Shown: in pieces, positions 1 to 8,281 of the stretch | Layout of the letters: each line of letters opens with the position of its first letter | Position numbering within the stretch: the stretch's first letter is position 1 | Assembly (NCBI RefSeq): GCF_018406605.1 | Contig: NZ_AP024545.1 | Location: 62,001-126,000, forward strand | Origin: Noviluteimonas caseinilytica | GTDB taxonomy: Bacteria; Pseudomonadota; Gammaproteobacteria; Xanthomonadales; Xanthomonadaceae | Direction: 5' to 3' | DNA: 64,000 nucleotides | The notes under the pieces: model-generated | Databases searched by the model: none | What the model was told of the DNA's origin: nothing | The model's input: the letters and a program-made list of their open reading frames with translations, nothing else | Program-made: the position numbers and the translations under genes

Positions 1-2770
1 CATGCAGCGAGCGGCCGCTCGTCTGGATGTGGTACTTCATCATCTGGCTGCGCGGGCCGGCGCCGTAGCGCTCGCGCATCGCGCGCGCCCAGATGCGGCG
101 CGCCACGCGGCCGATCACGGTGTACTCCGGATCCATGCCGTTGCTGAAGAAGAACGACAGGTTGGGCGCGAAGTCGTCGATCTTCATGCCGCGCGCGAGG
201 TAGTACTCCACGATCGTGAAGCCGTTGCTCAGCGTGAAGGCGAGCTGGCTGATCGGGTTCGCGCCCGCTTCGGCGATGTGGTAACCGCTGATCGACACCG
301 AGTAGAAGTTGCGGACGCTGCGGTCCACGAAGTACTGCTGGATGTCGCCCATCATGCGCAGGGCGAACTCGGTGCTGAAGATGCAGGTGTTCTGCGCCTG
401 GTCTTCCTTGAGGATGTCGGCCTGCACGGTACCGCGCACGGTCTTGAGCGTTTCAGCCTTGATGCGCTCGTAGGTTTCGGCATCGACCACCTGGTCGCCG
501 GTGACGCCGAGCAAGCCGAGGCCGAGGCCGTCGTTGGTTTCCGGCAGCATGCCGCCGTATTCGGGGCGTTTGCGGCCTTCGAACATCTTCTCGATCTGCT
601 CGTGCGCCGCATCCCAGCGCGCCTGGTCGGCGCGCAGGTATTTCTCGACCTGCTGGTCGATCGCGGTGTTCATGAACATCGCCAGGATGATCGGCGCCGG
701 GCCGTTGATCGTCATCGACACCGAGGTGCTGGGCGCGCACAGGTCGAAGCCGGAGTACAGCTTCTTCATGTCGTCGAGCGTGGCGATGTTGACGCCGGAG
801 TTGCCGATCTTGCCGTAGATGTCCGGGCGCACCGCCGGGTCTTCGCCGTACAGCGTGACGCTGTCGAAGGCGGTGGACAGGCGCGCGGCGGGCTGGCCGA
901 CGCTGAGGTAATGGAAGCGGCGATTGGTGCGCTCGGGCGTGCCTTCGCCGGCGAACATGCGGATCGGATCCTCGCCCGTGCGGCGATACGGATACACGCC
1001 GCCGGTGTACGGGTAATCGCCCGGCAGGTTTTCCTTCTGCAGGAACGTGAGCAGTTCGCCCCAGCTGCGGTACGTGGGGGCGGCGATCTTCGGGATCTTC
1101 TGGTGGCTCAGCGACTCGCGGTAGTTCTCCACGCGGATGGTCTTGTCGCGAACCTTGTATTCGGTGACCTCGTCGGTGATCGACTTGAGGCGGGCGGGCC
1201 ATTCGCGCAGGAGCTTGAGGGCTTCGCTGTCGAGCGAATGGATCGCGTCGTTGTAACGCTGGCGCAGCGTGGCGAGCGTGCGGTCGTCGTGCTTCAGCGC
1301 GTCGATGTCGTACAGCGACAGCGCCTTCGGCAACGCGGCGTCGTCCAGGTCGCGCAGCGACTGCCAGTAGGACTGCGCGCGATCGGCGACTTCGCTCTGC
1401 GCTTCGATGCGCGTGTTGATGCCGCGGCCCTGTTCGGCGATCTCGGCGAGGTAACGCACGCGCGCGCCGGGGATCAGCACGGTGGCGCGCGGTTCCTTCA
1501 GCGTGGTGTCGAGATCCGGCGTCCACTTGTCGGCCGGCAGCTGCAGCTTCTCGCGCAGCAGGCGCGTGAGGTTGGAGAACATCCAGCTGATGCCGGGGTC
1601 GTTGAACTGCGAGGCGATCGTCGGATAGACGGGGACATCCTCGTCCTTGGTCTGGAACGCCACGCGGTTGCGCTTCCACTGCTTGCGCACGTCGCGCAAC
1701 GCGTCTTCGGCGCCGCGCTTGTCGAACTTGTTCAGCACCACCAGCTCGGCGTAGTCGAGCATGTCGATCTTTTCCAGCTGGCTCGGCGCACCGAAGTCGC
1801 TGGTCATCACGTACATCGGGAAATCGACGAGGTCCACGATCTCCGAATCGCTCTGCCCGATGCCCGCGGTCTCGACGATCACCATGTCGTAGCCCAGCGA
1901 CTTCAGGAACGCGATGCAGTCGCGCAGCACGACGTTGGTGGCCGCGTGCTGGCGGCGCGTGGCCATCGAGCGCATGAAGACGCGCTTGGAACGCAGCGAG
2001 TTCATGCGGATGCGGTCGCCGAGCAGCGCCCCGCCGGTGCGGCGCCGCGTGGGATCGACGGAGATCACGGCCAGGCGCATGTCCGGGAACGAAGCGAGGA
2101 AGCGGTTGAGCAGTTCGTCGGTGACCGACGACTTGCCTGCGCCACCGGTGCCGGTGATGCCGATGACGGGCGTCTTGCCGCCGGCCAGCTGCCACTGCTT
2201 GCGCAGGTGCGCGAGTTCGGCTTCGTCCAGCGCGCCCTCTTCCACCGCGCTGAGCATGCGGCCGATGGCGATCTCGTCGGTGAGGTCCACCTGGTGCGGC
2301 TTCTCGACGCCCAGGCGCCCTTCGTTCGCGCGGCGCACCACGTCCTCGATCATCGCGACGAGGCCCATGTGCATGCCGTCGTTGGGATGGTAGATGCGCT
2401 CGACGCCGTAGGCCTGCAGCTCGCGGATTTCTTCCGGCGTGATCGTGCCGCCACCGCCGCCGAACACCTTGATGTGCGACGCGCCGCGCTCGCGCAGCAT
2501 GTCGACCATGTACTTGAAGTACTCGACGTGGCCGCCCTGGTAGGACGACAGCGCGATCGCGTCGGCGTCTTCCTGCAGCGCCGCGCGCACGACGTCCTCG
2601 ACCGACCGGTTGTGGCCGAGGTGGATGACTTCCGCGCCCTGGGCCTGGATGAGGCGCCGCATGATGTTGATCGCCGCGTCGTGGCCGTCGAACAACGAGG
2701 CGGCGGTGACGAAGCGCAGCGGGCTGTTTTCCGGCAGCGGGGACGGAACCTGGGCGGCGGTGGTGCTCAT
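1..2770 (-). CDS. icmF: Fused isobutyryl-CoA mutase (IcmF), C-terminus cut by window edge
   Basis: Adenosylcobalamin-dependent acyl-CoA mutase fused to its G-protein chaperone; the family interconverts isobutyryl-CoA and n-butyryl-CoA. About 923 codons are visible of a family length near 1,090, so the gene continues past position 1. Domain order is the IcmF order: an N-terminal B12-binding domain (residues about 15-150, motif LFDGHDAAI), a MeaI/ArgK-like GTPase (P-loop GITGTGGAGKSS near residue 195) and then the mutase barrel (for example CAPSTSVSMTINGPAP). In ordinary methylmalonyl-CoA mutase the B12 domain is C-terminal, so this order separates the two. The start is the ATG whose complement is at 2768-2770; a TACAAT minus-10-like hexamer lies at 2806-2811 on the same strand. 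Role in branched-chain acyl-CoA metabolism fits the leucine catabolic genes further right. The domain call is firm; the substrate is by family. Confidence 0.9.
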   Translation of the reverse strand, partial: MSTTAAQVPSPLPENSPLRFVTAASLFDGHDAAINIMRRLIQAQGAEVIHLGHNRSVEDVVRAALQEDADAIALSSYQGGHVEYFKYMVDMLRERGASHIKVFGGGGGTITPEEIRELQAYGVERIYHPNDGMHMGLVAMIEDVVRRANEGRLGVEKPHQVDLTDEIAIGRMLSAVEEGALDEAELAHLRKQWQLAGGKTPVIGITGTGGAGKSSVTDELLNRFLASFPDMRLAVISVDPTRRRTGGALLGDRIRMNSLRSKRVFMRSMATRRQHAATNVVLRDCIAFLKSLGYDMVIVETAGIGQSDSEIVDLVDFPMYVMTSDFGAPSQLEKIDMLDYAELVVLNKFDKRGAEDALRDVRKQWKRNRVAFQTKDEDVPVYPTIASQFNDPGISWMFSNLTRLLREKLQLPADKWTPDLDTTLKEPRATVLIPGARVRYLAEIAEQGRGINTRIEAQSEVADRAQSYWQSLRDLDDAALPKALSLYDIDALKHDDRTLATLRQRYNDAIHSLDSEALKLLREWPARLKSITDEVTEYKVRDKTIRVENYRESLSHQKIPKIAAPTYRSWGELLTFLQKENLPGDYPYTGGVYPYRRTGEDPIRMFAGEGTPERTNRRFHYLSVGQPAARLSTAFDSVTLYGEDPAVRPDIYGKIGNSGVNIATLDDMKKLYSGFDLCAPSTSVSMTINGPAPIILAMFMNTAIDQQVEKYLRADQARWDAAHEQIEKMFEGRKRPEYGGMLPETNDGLGLGLLGVTGDQVVDAETYERIKAETLKTVRGTVQADILKEDQAQNTCIFSTEFALRMMGDIQQYFVDRSVRNFYSVSISGYHIAEAGANPISQLAFTLSNGFTIVEYYLARGMKIDDFAPNLSFFFSNGMDPEYTVIGRVARRIWARAMRERYGAGPRSQMMKYHIQTSGRSLH

Positions 2771-2914
2771 GGGGCGGCGATCCGGGGGCGACAGCGAAGG
2801 GGCGAATTGTAGCGCCGGGGGCGGAAAGCGGCTGTTGCCGACCTGCCGTGCGCCGGCGCATGGCGGAGCAGCGTCACGCGGCGCCGACATCTCCGCGGTT
2901 CGGGCGCAGGCTTT

Positions 2915-3370
2915 TCAGCGCGCTGGGTGCCTTTGCGCGTCATCCAGCCACAAGCCCTGCGAGACGATCGGTGCCCTGGTCAGTCGCTGCGTGAAACCGC
3001 TGGCTTCGAACGTGATCCGCCCGGATGGCCAATTGATCGGCAGCGTCCAACGCCAGCCGGTGTGGCCGTTCGGATATTCGAATTGCTCGCGCTCGATGCG
3101 CTCGATCGAGAACGCGCCCATCCCCGCGCCGGGATTCGTGAAATCGAGCTGGAACCGCAGGCCGAAGACGTCGTGGAATTGCAGTGTCGCCGGGGCGATG
3201 TCGAACTCGAACGACCCGTCATCGACGCGCCGCCATTCCAGCAGGAAGTCGATGTCGAGGATCAGTTCGGCCGTGCCCGTCTCCTGGTCTGCCGATTCGA
3301 TCCGGAACCCGTGGACGTGGACGTCGTGCCACGACAACGCATCGAAGTCATCGGCCGTCCATTGGCGCAC
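2915..3370 (-). CDS. Hypothetical protein, 151 aa
   Basis: Cytoplasmic protein of 151 residues with no signal peptide or membrane segment and no motif I recognise. It is rich in W, F, D and E, alternates hydrophobic and charged residues in a beta-strand-like way, and begins MRQWTADDFDAL. The start is a GTG only three bases after the stop of the upstream exported protein (3374-3694), so the two are probably co-transcribed. A purine-rich GGAAGG about ten bases before the GTG can serve as ribosome-binding site. Some contact-dependent immunity proteins look similar in size and composition, but I see no partner toxin, so no function is assigned. Confidence 0.7.
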   Translation of the reverse strand: MRQWTADDFDALSWHDVHVHGFRIESADQETGTAELILDIDFLLEWRRVDDGSFEFDIAPATLQFHDVFGLRFQLDFTNPGAGMGAFSIERIEREQFEYPNGHTGWRWTLPINWPSGRITFEASGFTQRLTRAPIVSQGLWLDDAQRHPAR

Positions 3371-3373
3371 GCC

Positions 3374-3694
3374 TCACCAGCCTTCCACGCCGTCCAGCAT
3401 CTTCGCGACCTTCGGGTTGTCCGCGTACTTGGCGCGCACGGCGGCGAAGTCCTGGTCGATCGTGCTGCATTGCAGGTCCTGCATGGCTTGCTGGGCTTCC
3501 TGCCCGCGCTGGCCGTAGGTGTCGGCGCGCGACCAGTGCAGGCAGCCCGACTTGCGCGCGGCCACTTCGCTGGCGTCCTTCGGATACTCGGACTTCGGCG
3601 CGTGCTTGACGAGGGACGGCGGCGCGGCCTCCTGCGCTGAAGCGTGGAACGACGTGCACAGCAGCAGGCATGCGATTGCGAGGTGGAGTTTCAT
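3374..3694 (-). CDS. Small exported hypothetical protein
   Basis: A 106-residue protein with a clear Sec signal peptide (MKLHLAIACLLLCTSFHASA, cleavage probably after ASA). The mature part has two cysteines, which could form a disulfide in the periplasm, and no recognisable domain. An in-frame ATG lies 14 codons upstream, but the chosen start puts the signal peptide at the very N-terminus. It is the first gene of a two-gene unit with the 151-aa protein at 2915-3370. Function unknown. Confidence 0.7.
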   Translation of the reverse strand: MKLHLAIACLLLCTSFHASAQEAAPPSLVKHAPKSEYPKDASEVAARKSGCLHWSRADTYGQRGQEAQQAMQDLQCSTIDQDFAAVRAKYADNPKVAKMLDGVEGW

Positions 3695-3732
3695 GGGCCG
3701 ATGCTCCGGTAGGTGGGCGGAGTGTGCCCCGA

Positions 3733-4197
3733 TCAAAGGTCCCGGGCCACCAGCCTGTGGTCCCGGCAGTGCTGCTGGTAGGCAGCACGCTGGGATTCCA
3801 CGTTCGCCCGCAGGATCACGTCACCCCCCGGGCCCAGGAATTCCACGTCTCCCATCACGACCGCGAACGCAAGCATGTCTTCCTCGCCCACCACCTTCCA
3901 CCAATCGATGTGGCCCGCCGGTTCGAACGCGTAATCCCCTGCCCCGACGATCTCGCCCGTGCACAACTGGCGCTGGCCGACCAGCGTGTACACGTGCACG
4001 TCGCCGGTGTGGCGATGCAGCGGCATGACGGTGCCGGGCGTCATGCGCAGCAGTTCGACGAAGCCGCGGTCGCCGAGGAAACGCAGCGGCTTCGCCCACT
4101 TGCCGGGCGTGGCCGCGGGAATCCACGGCAACGCCGACGTCGCGGTGAGGTTCGCGGGCAACAAGCCTTGCAGCGCATCGTGGACGAAGGCGTTCAT
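3733..4197 (-). CDS. Cupin, 2,4'-dihydroxyacetophenone dioxygenase-like
   Basis: A 154-residue single-domain cupin of the ChrR/DHAP-dioxygenase type. Cupin motif 1 is visible as MPLHRHTGDVHVYTL, with the histidines expected to bind a divalent metal, and motif 2 contributes a further histidine in the AGHIDWW region. Characterised relatives cleave 2,4'-dihydroxyacetophenone; the real substrate here is unknown. The ATG at 4195-4197 overlaps the stop of the metallo-hydrolase gene (ATGA), so it is the last gene of a GST - metallo-hydrolase - cupin operon. The set suggests detoxification or modification of a small aromatic or thiol-reactive compound, which is inference from neighbours. Confidence 0.8.
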   Translation of the reverse strand: MNAFVHDALQGLLPANLTATSALPWIPAATPGKWAKPLRFLGDRGFVELLRMTPGTVMPLHRHTGDVHVYTLVGQRQLCTGEIVGAGDYAFEPAGHIDWWKVVGEEDMLAFAVVMGDVEFLGPGGDVILRANVESQRAAYQQHCRDHRLVARDL

Positions 4198-5003
4198 GCG
4201 GCCACCACTTGCAGATAGCGTGCGAAGGACGCATCGACGACCGCGCGACCGTTGCCGAGGATGTTGCGGCCCCACGAGAAGCCGTACACGTCGTCGTAGT
4301 CGAACGGCGCCAGCACCTGCTGCATGCGGCGCACGTACGACGGCGCCATCGGCGTGAAGTTCGGCACGCTGTGCATGAAGGTGACCTGCTTGCGGTCCTG
4401 CGCGACGTGCGGCGAATCACCGGAGAGCAACGCGGGCCGGCCGAACGGCCCCTTGCGCCAATGCAATGCCGTGCTGCCCGGGAAGTGGCCGGCGGTGTTG
4501 ATCAGCGTGACGTCGTCGGACAACGCCAGCGTGTCGCCGCGCCAATGGCGGATGTGCGGCGAGGATCGGCGCACCCAGCTTTTGTCCGCTTCGTGCAGCA
4601 GGATTTCCACGCCGCCCAGCGCCTCGCTCCATTCGACCATCGACGAATAGAAGTGCGGATGCGAGACCACGATGCGATCCACGCCGCCGGCGCCGTTCAA
4701 GGCGTCGACCGCGGCGTCCGTCACCAGGCCGAGGCTTTCCCAGAGGATGTTGCCGCCGTCGGTCGGCAGGTGCAGCAAGCGCTGCGGGATCGCGAACGCG
4801 CCGTCGACGGCGATCGCGAGCAGGCCATCGTCCTCGCCGATGCGCAGGGTGTAGCGACGTTGCAGTTCGTCGTGCGTCAGCCATTGCTGGCCGCTCCACT
4901 CGACGTACTGGCGATCGTCTTCGCACACCGGGCACGACGCGGGCGGCGCGTCCGACGGTGCGTACTGCGTGGCGCAGGTCGCGCAGATCCAGGCGGTGCT
5001 CAT
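4194..5003 (-). CDS. MBL-fold metallo-hydrolase with N-terminal zinc-ribbon
   Basis: A 269-residue protein with two parts. The N-terminus has a rubredoxin-like pair of cysteine knuckles (CATC near residue 7 and CPVC near residue 23). The remainder looks like a metallo-beta-lactamase fold. The usual HxHxDH motif is replaced by SHPHFYSSM, so the DH half is missing; later motifs (a histidine in NTAGHFPGS and an aspartate in LLSGDSPHV) are present. It may bind only one metal or have a different chemistry; related plant and bacterial proteins share the HPHF/HPHY form. It sits between the GST and cupin genes with 4-base overlaps on both sides, so expression is coupled. The substrate cannot be assigned. 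Confidence 0.85.
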   Translation of the reverse strand: MSTAWICATCATQYAPSDAPPASCPVCEDDRQYVEWSGQQWLTHDELQRRYTLRIGEDDGLLAIAVDGAFAIPQRLLHLPTDGGNILWESLGLVTDAAVDALNGAGGVDRIVVSHPHFYSSMVEWSEALGGVEILLHEADKSWVRRSSPHIRHWRGDTLALSDDVTLINTAGHFPGSTALHWRKGPFGRPALLSGDSPHVAQDRKQVTFMHSVPNFTPMAPSYVRRMQQVLAPFDYDDVYGFSWGRNILGNGRAVVDASFARYLQVVAA

Positions 5004-5683
5004 GCGAGGGCCTCCTGCAGGTCGAATTTCGGATGGGCGTAGGGATCTTCGTAGCCGGCGAACACGCGCTGCGTCGCGGGCCGTGCGCCGATCGCATCGA
5101 ACCAGCGCGCGATATCCGGGAAATCCTCCAGCGACATGCCATGCCCGGCGTGCGAGACGATCCACGGCCAGATCGCGATGTCGGCGATCGACAGCGCATC
5201 GCCTGCGATGAAGTCGCGTCCCGCCAGGTGCCGATCGAGCACGCCGTAGAGGCGATGCGTTTCGCGCGTGTAGCGATCCAGCGCGTAGTCGTCGCGCTGC
5301 TTCGCATGCTTGCGGAACCAGCCGCTCTGCCCCGCCATCGGTCCCAGGCCCGCGACCTGCCACGTCAGCCACTGCAGCGTCTGGTAGCGCGTGCGCGCAT
5401 CGAACGCGAGCAGCCTGCCGCTCTTCTCGGCGAGGTATTGCAGGATCGCGGCGGATTCGAACAACGCCAGCGGCGCGCCCCCGCCGAGCGGCGCGTGGTC
5501 GACGATCGCGGGGATCTTGTTGTTCGGCGAGATCGCGAGGAACTCGGGGTGGAACTGTTCGCCGGCGGACAAGCGCACGGGGATCAGCCGATGTTCGAGC
5601 GGCAGGCCCTGCTCGGCCAGTTCTTCCAGGAACAGCGGCAGCTTCATCCCGTTGGGGCTGCGGGCGTAATGCACGTCGATCAT
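5000..5683 (-). CDS. Glutathione S-transferase family protein (Nu/YghU-like)
   Basis: A 227-residue glutathione S-transferase. The N-terminal thioredoxin-like half contains the glutathione-site stretch NNKIPAIVDH followed by ALFESAAILQYLAEK, where the E-S pair binds the gamma-glutamyl group. The C-terminal half is the all-helical domain with SIADIAIWPW, the conserved N-capping motif of the fold. The start is the ATG at 5681-5683 before IDVHYARSPNG, because an AGGA precedes it; another ATG nine codons upstream is possible. It is the first gene of the three-gene operon and is divergent from the MocR regulator at 5766 across an 82-bp promoter region, so that regulator probably controls it. Confidence 0.88.
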   Translation of the reverse strand: MIDVHYARSPNGMKLPLFLEELAEQGLPLEHRLIPVRLSAGEQFHPEFLAISPNNKIPAIVDHAPLGGGAPLALFESAAILQYLAEKSGRLLAFDARTRYQTLQWLTWQVAGLGPMAGQSGWFRKHAKQRDDYALDRYTRETHRLYGVLDRHLAGRDFIAGDALSIADIAIWPWIVSHAGHGMSLEDFPDIARWFDAIGARPATQRVFAGYEDPYAHPKFDLQEALA

Positions 5684-5765
5684 CGGGAGCGGTCCTGCGA
5701 CGGTGGGCATGGGGCGATGGTGGGCGTAATCTGGCTCCCTGCGTGGGCCAGTTCGCGGAGATTCC

Positions 5766-7217
5766 ATGGAACCAGTCTTGCCGTTCGCGCTGGACCTGTC
5801 GGGGTCCGCGGGCCACCTGGCGGGATCGCTGCACCAGCAGTTGCGGGGGGCGATCCTCGATGGGCGCCTGGCGGCCGGGACGCAGTTGCCTTCGTCCCGG
5901 CGATTGGCGGAGGAACTCGGCATTTCGCGCAATACGGTGATGGGCGCGTACGACCTGCTGGTGGCGGAGGGCTACGTGCTGCCGCGCCCGGGCGCGAAGG
6001 CGGTGATCGCGGACCTGCATACGCGCCAGGCGGTGGCGCGGCGCCCGGTGTCGCCGCTGCCGGTGGAGGACGTGCGCCTCGCGCCGATGTGGCGCACGCC
6101 CTATCTCGCGCGCGAACCCGCACGCGTGCTGCCCGAGCGGAGTTTCCGTTTGGGCATGCCCGACCATCGGCATTTCCCGCATGCGCTGTGGCGGAAATTG
6201 ACTGCGCAGGTGTTGCAGCAGTGGTCGAAGCAACCGTTCGCCTATCCGCCGTCGGAAGGCATTCCTGCATTGCGCGCGGCCATTGCGAAGCACGTGGCGT
6301 TCGCACGTGCGGTGGCGTGCACGGGCGACGACATCATCGTGACGAATGGCGCGCAGCAGGCGTTCGATTTGCTCGCGCGCTTGCTGGTCACGCCGGGCGA
6401 AACGCGCGTGGCGGTGGAGGAACCCGGCTATCCGCCGTTGCGCGGTGCCTTCGTCGCGGCGGGCGCGCGCCTGGTGCCGATGCGCGTGGACGACGAGGGC
6501 CTGTGCGTCGACGAGTTGCCCGACGACGTGCGCGTGGTGAGCGTGACGCCGTCGCATCAATCCCCCACCGGCGTGGCGTTGTCGCTGCGGCGACGGATGG
6601 CGTTGCTGGATTTCGCGCGACGCAACGGCGCGGTGGTGATCGAGGACGATTACGACGGTGAGTTCCGCTTCGGCGGGCGGCCGCTCGATGCGCTGCAGAC
6701 GCTGGATCGCGAAGGCGTGGTGTTCTACGTCGGCACGTTCACGAAAAGCCTGTTCCCGGCCGTGCGCAAGGGCTTCATCGTCGCGCCGGCGTGGGCGCAC
6801 GACGCGCTGGCGGCGGTGAAGCACTGCGCGGATTCGCACAGCGACGTCGTCACGCAATCGGTGCTCGCCACATTCATCGCCGACGGGCACATGGCACGCC
6901 ACGTGCGGAAGATGCGCGCGGTGTATGCGCCGCGGCGAGAGGCGTTGCTGGCGGGGCTGCGCGCGATGCCCGCGTGGTTCGATGTCATTCCATCGGAAGC
7001 GGGGATGCATCTCGCGGCGCGCGTGCGGGATGCGTCGCAGATGGGGCGCGTGATGGCGGCGGTGCGAGAGCACACGCCGGGCGCGCAATCGATCGCGGAG
7101 TATTCGATCGCGCCGCCGGCGGTGCCGGCCGTGACGTTCGGTTACGGCGTGATCGATGCCGACGCGATCACGGCCTCGCTCGCTTCCCTGCGCAAGGCGT
7201 TGCAACGGCCGGCATGA
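5766..7217 (+). CDS. MocR/PdxR-type GntR-family regulator with aminotransferase domain
   Basis: A 483-residue fusion of an N-terminal winged-helix GntR DNA-binding domain (residues about 15-80, with LPSSRRLAEELGISRNTV) and a fold-type-I aminotransferase-like domain. The PLP lysine lies in YVGTFTKSLFPAVRKGF. MocR proteins sense PLP or an amino-compound aldimine and act as activators and autorepressors of adjacent divergent genes. Its divergent neighbour is the GST/metallo-hydrolase/cupin operon, the natural candidate target. The 3' end overlaps the convergent lipoprotein gene (7168-7803) by 50 bases, which is unusual in this window. Confidence 0.9.
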   Translation: MEPVLPFALDLSGSAGHLAGSLHQQLRGAILDGRLAAGTQLPSSRRLAEELGISRNTVMGAYDLLVAEGYVLPRPGAKAVIADLHTRQAVARRPVSPLPVEDVRLAPMWRTPYLAREPARVLPERSFRLGMPDHRHFPHALWRKLTAQVLQQWSKQPFAYPPSEGIPALRAAIAKHVAFARAVACTGDDIIVTNGAQQAFDLLARLLVTPGETRVAVEEPGYPPLRGAFVAAGARLVPMRVDDEGLCVDELPDDVRVVSVTPSHQSPTGVALSLRRRMALLDFARRNGAVVIEDDYDGEFRFGGRPLDALQTLDREGVVFYVGTFTKSLFPAVRKGFIVAPAWAHDALAAVKHCADSHSDVVTQSVLATFIADGHMARHVRKMRAVYAPRREALLAGLRAMPAWFDVIPSEAGMHLAARVRDASQMGRVMAAVREHTPGAQSIAEYSIAPPAVPAVTFGYGVIDADAITASLASLRKALQRPA

Positions 7218-7803
7218 CGGTGGCGTGCTTCGCAGGCGCCGCCGCATTGAACGCCGCGATCTGCGGTTGCAGGCGTCGCACCATGTCGCGGGCGGGCACC
7301 AACATCCCGAGGAAATAGTCGACTTCGTCCGCGTCGAATGCCGCCGGCGGGCTGCTGCCCAACGCCACGTAGACCTTGTCGCCCTTCGGCTTGACCGTCA
7401 CTTCGCCTTTCAGGTCCGACGTTGCGGCGCAAGGTTCGCGCGGCGGCGCCAGCGACCGCGCGTAGGCGGTGCCTGCGGCGAGGTGCGTTTTCGCGTCCCG
7501 CAGCGCATCGACCAGGGGATCGATGTCGTGGAAGGTCCGGGAGTACGACGCCGATACGCACCTCGGCTCGCCCGGGCATGGCCCCGGAAAATCGAAGTCG
7601 ATGAGGATGCCCGGGTCGATGGTGCCGTCATCGAAGTACACGCCGCTCACGCCGACTTCGACCTTCGTATGCCCTGCATGCATTTCGCCGAAATCCGCTC
7701 GCATCGCCAGGATGGGGGCCAGCGGATCGAAGGCGACGGCGGGCGCACTGGCGCACGCTGCCAGTGACACGGCGAACAGCCAGCGCAGCGTCCCCGGGCG
7801 CAT
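7168..7803 (-). CDS. Putative lipoprotein of unknown function
   Basis: A 211-residue protein with a lipoprotein signal peptide: hydrophobic core LRWLFAVSLAAC, with the lipobox LAAC at residues 14-17. The mature part is mixed and has several cysteines but no domain I recognise. The start codon shares one base with the stop of the upstream exported protein (TGATG at 7801-7805), so the pair is one transcription unit. The C-terminal 16 codons lie antisense to the end of the mocR-type gene. Both frames appear complete, so I keep the overlap, though a frame that close to a neighbour should be treated with care. Role unknown. Confidence 0.65.
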   Translation of the reverse strand: MRPGTLRWLFAVSLAACASAPAVAFDPLAPILAMRADFGEMHAGHTKVEVGVSGVYFDDGTIDPGILIDFDFPGPCPGEPRCVSASYSRTFHDIDPLVDALRDAKTHLAAGTAYARSLAPPREPCAATSDLKGEVTVKPKGDKVYVALGSSPPAAFDADEVDYFLGMLVPARDMVRRLQPQIAAFNAAAPAKHATVMPAVATPCAGKRARP

Positions 7804-8216
7804 CACGGCCAGTTGCCCACGTAGAGGAAGATCGCGTGCCGCTGCCCGCTCTTCGGATCGATGAAATCGTACTCGTCGCACACCGGGAACTCGCCCTTCC
7901 GCTTGCGCCCGCATTCGACGAGCGCACGCATCTGGAAGTCCCAGGCCTCGGGCACGTTCACGGACAGCCAGTGCTTCTGCAGGCTGACGCGGAATTCGCG
8001 GTCCGCGTTCGTCAGCTTCCGCCCGGGGATCGTGATGACGACGGGATCGTCGCTCGTCGCGCGCGCGCTCGAGAACGCGAAGGTCGGCGGATCGGGAACA
8101 CCGTGCTCGGTGACCTGGAAGGCTTCGAACGCTGGACGCGGCGACTTGTCTTGCGCGCCCACCGACGCGGACGTGCAGAGCAGGATGGCCGCCCAACCCC
8201 ACGATGCCTTCCGCAT
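7803..8216 (-). CDS. Exported hypothetical protein
   Basis: A 137-residue protein with a typical Sec signal (MRKASWGWAAILLCTSASVG, cleavage likely after VGA). The mature part contains two cysteines and alternating strand-like segments ending in IFLYVGNWP; no family is recognised. It is followed directly by the lipoprotein at 7168-7803 (one-base stop/start overlap), which suggests the two function together in the envelope. The 65-bp gap to the sulfotransferase gene upstream leaves room for its own promoter, but I see no clear hexamers. Confidence 0.65.
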   Translation of the reverse strand: MRKASWGWAAILLCTSASVGAQDKSPRPAFEAFQVTEHGVPDPPTFAFSSARATSDDPVVITIPGRKLTNADREFRVSLQKHWLSVNVPEAWDFQMRALVECGRKRKGEFPVCDEYDFIDPKSGQRHAIFLYVGNWP

Positions 8217-8281
8217 GGCGACCCCCTCGGCTTTCGCGGGAGGCTACACCGGTTGCCGCGTGGCTGCGTCAACGTCCGCCG

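Noticed and set aside
2..2812. A 936-codon open frame on the plus strand opposite icmF
   Set aside because: It has histidine/arginine/valine-rich shadow composition without domains, and the minus-strand frame gives a full B12-GTPase-mutase protein.
2849..2860. Perfect palindrome TGCGCCGGCGCA between icmF and the upstream gene
   Set aside because: No loop, no T tract, and such GC palindromes are expected by chance at this base composition.
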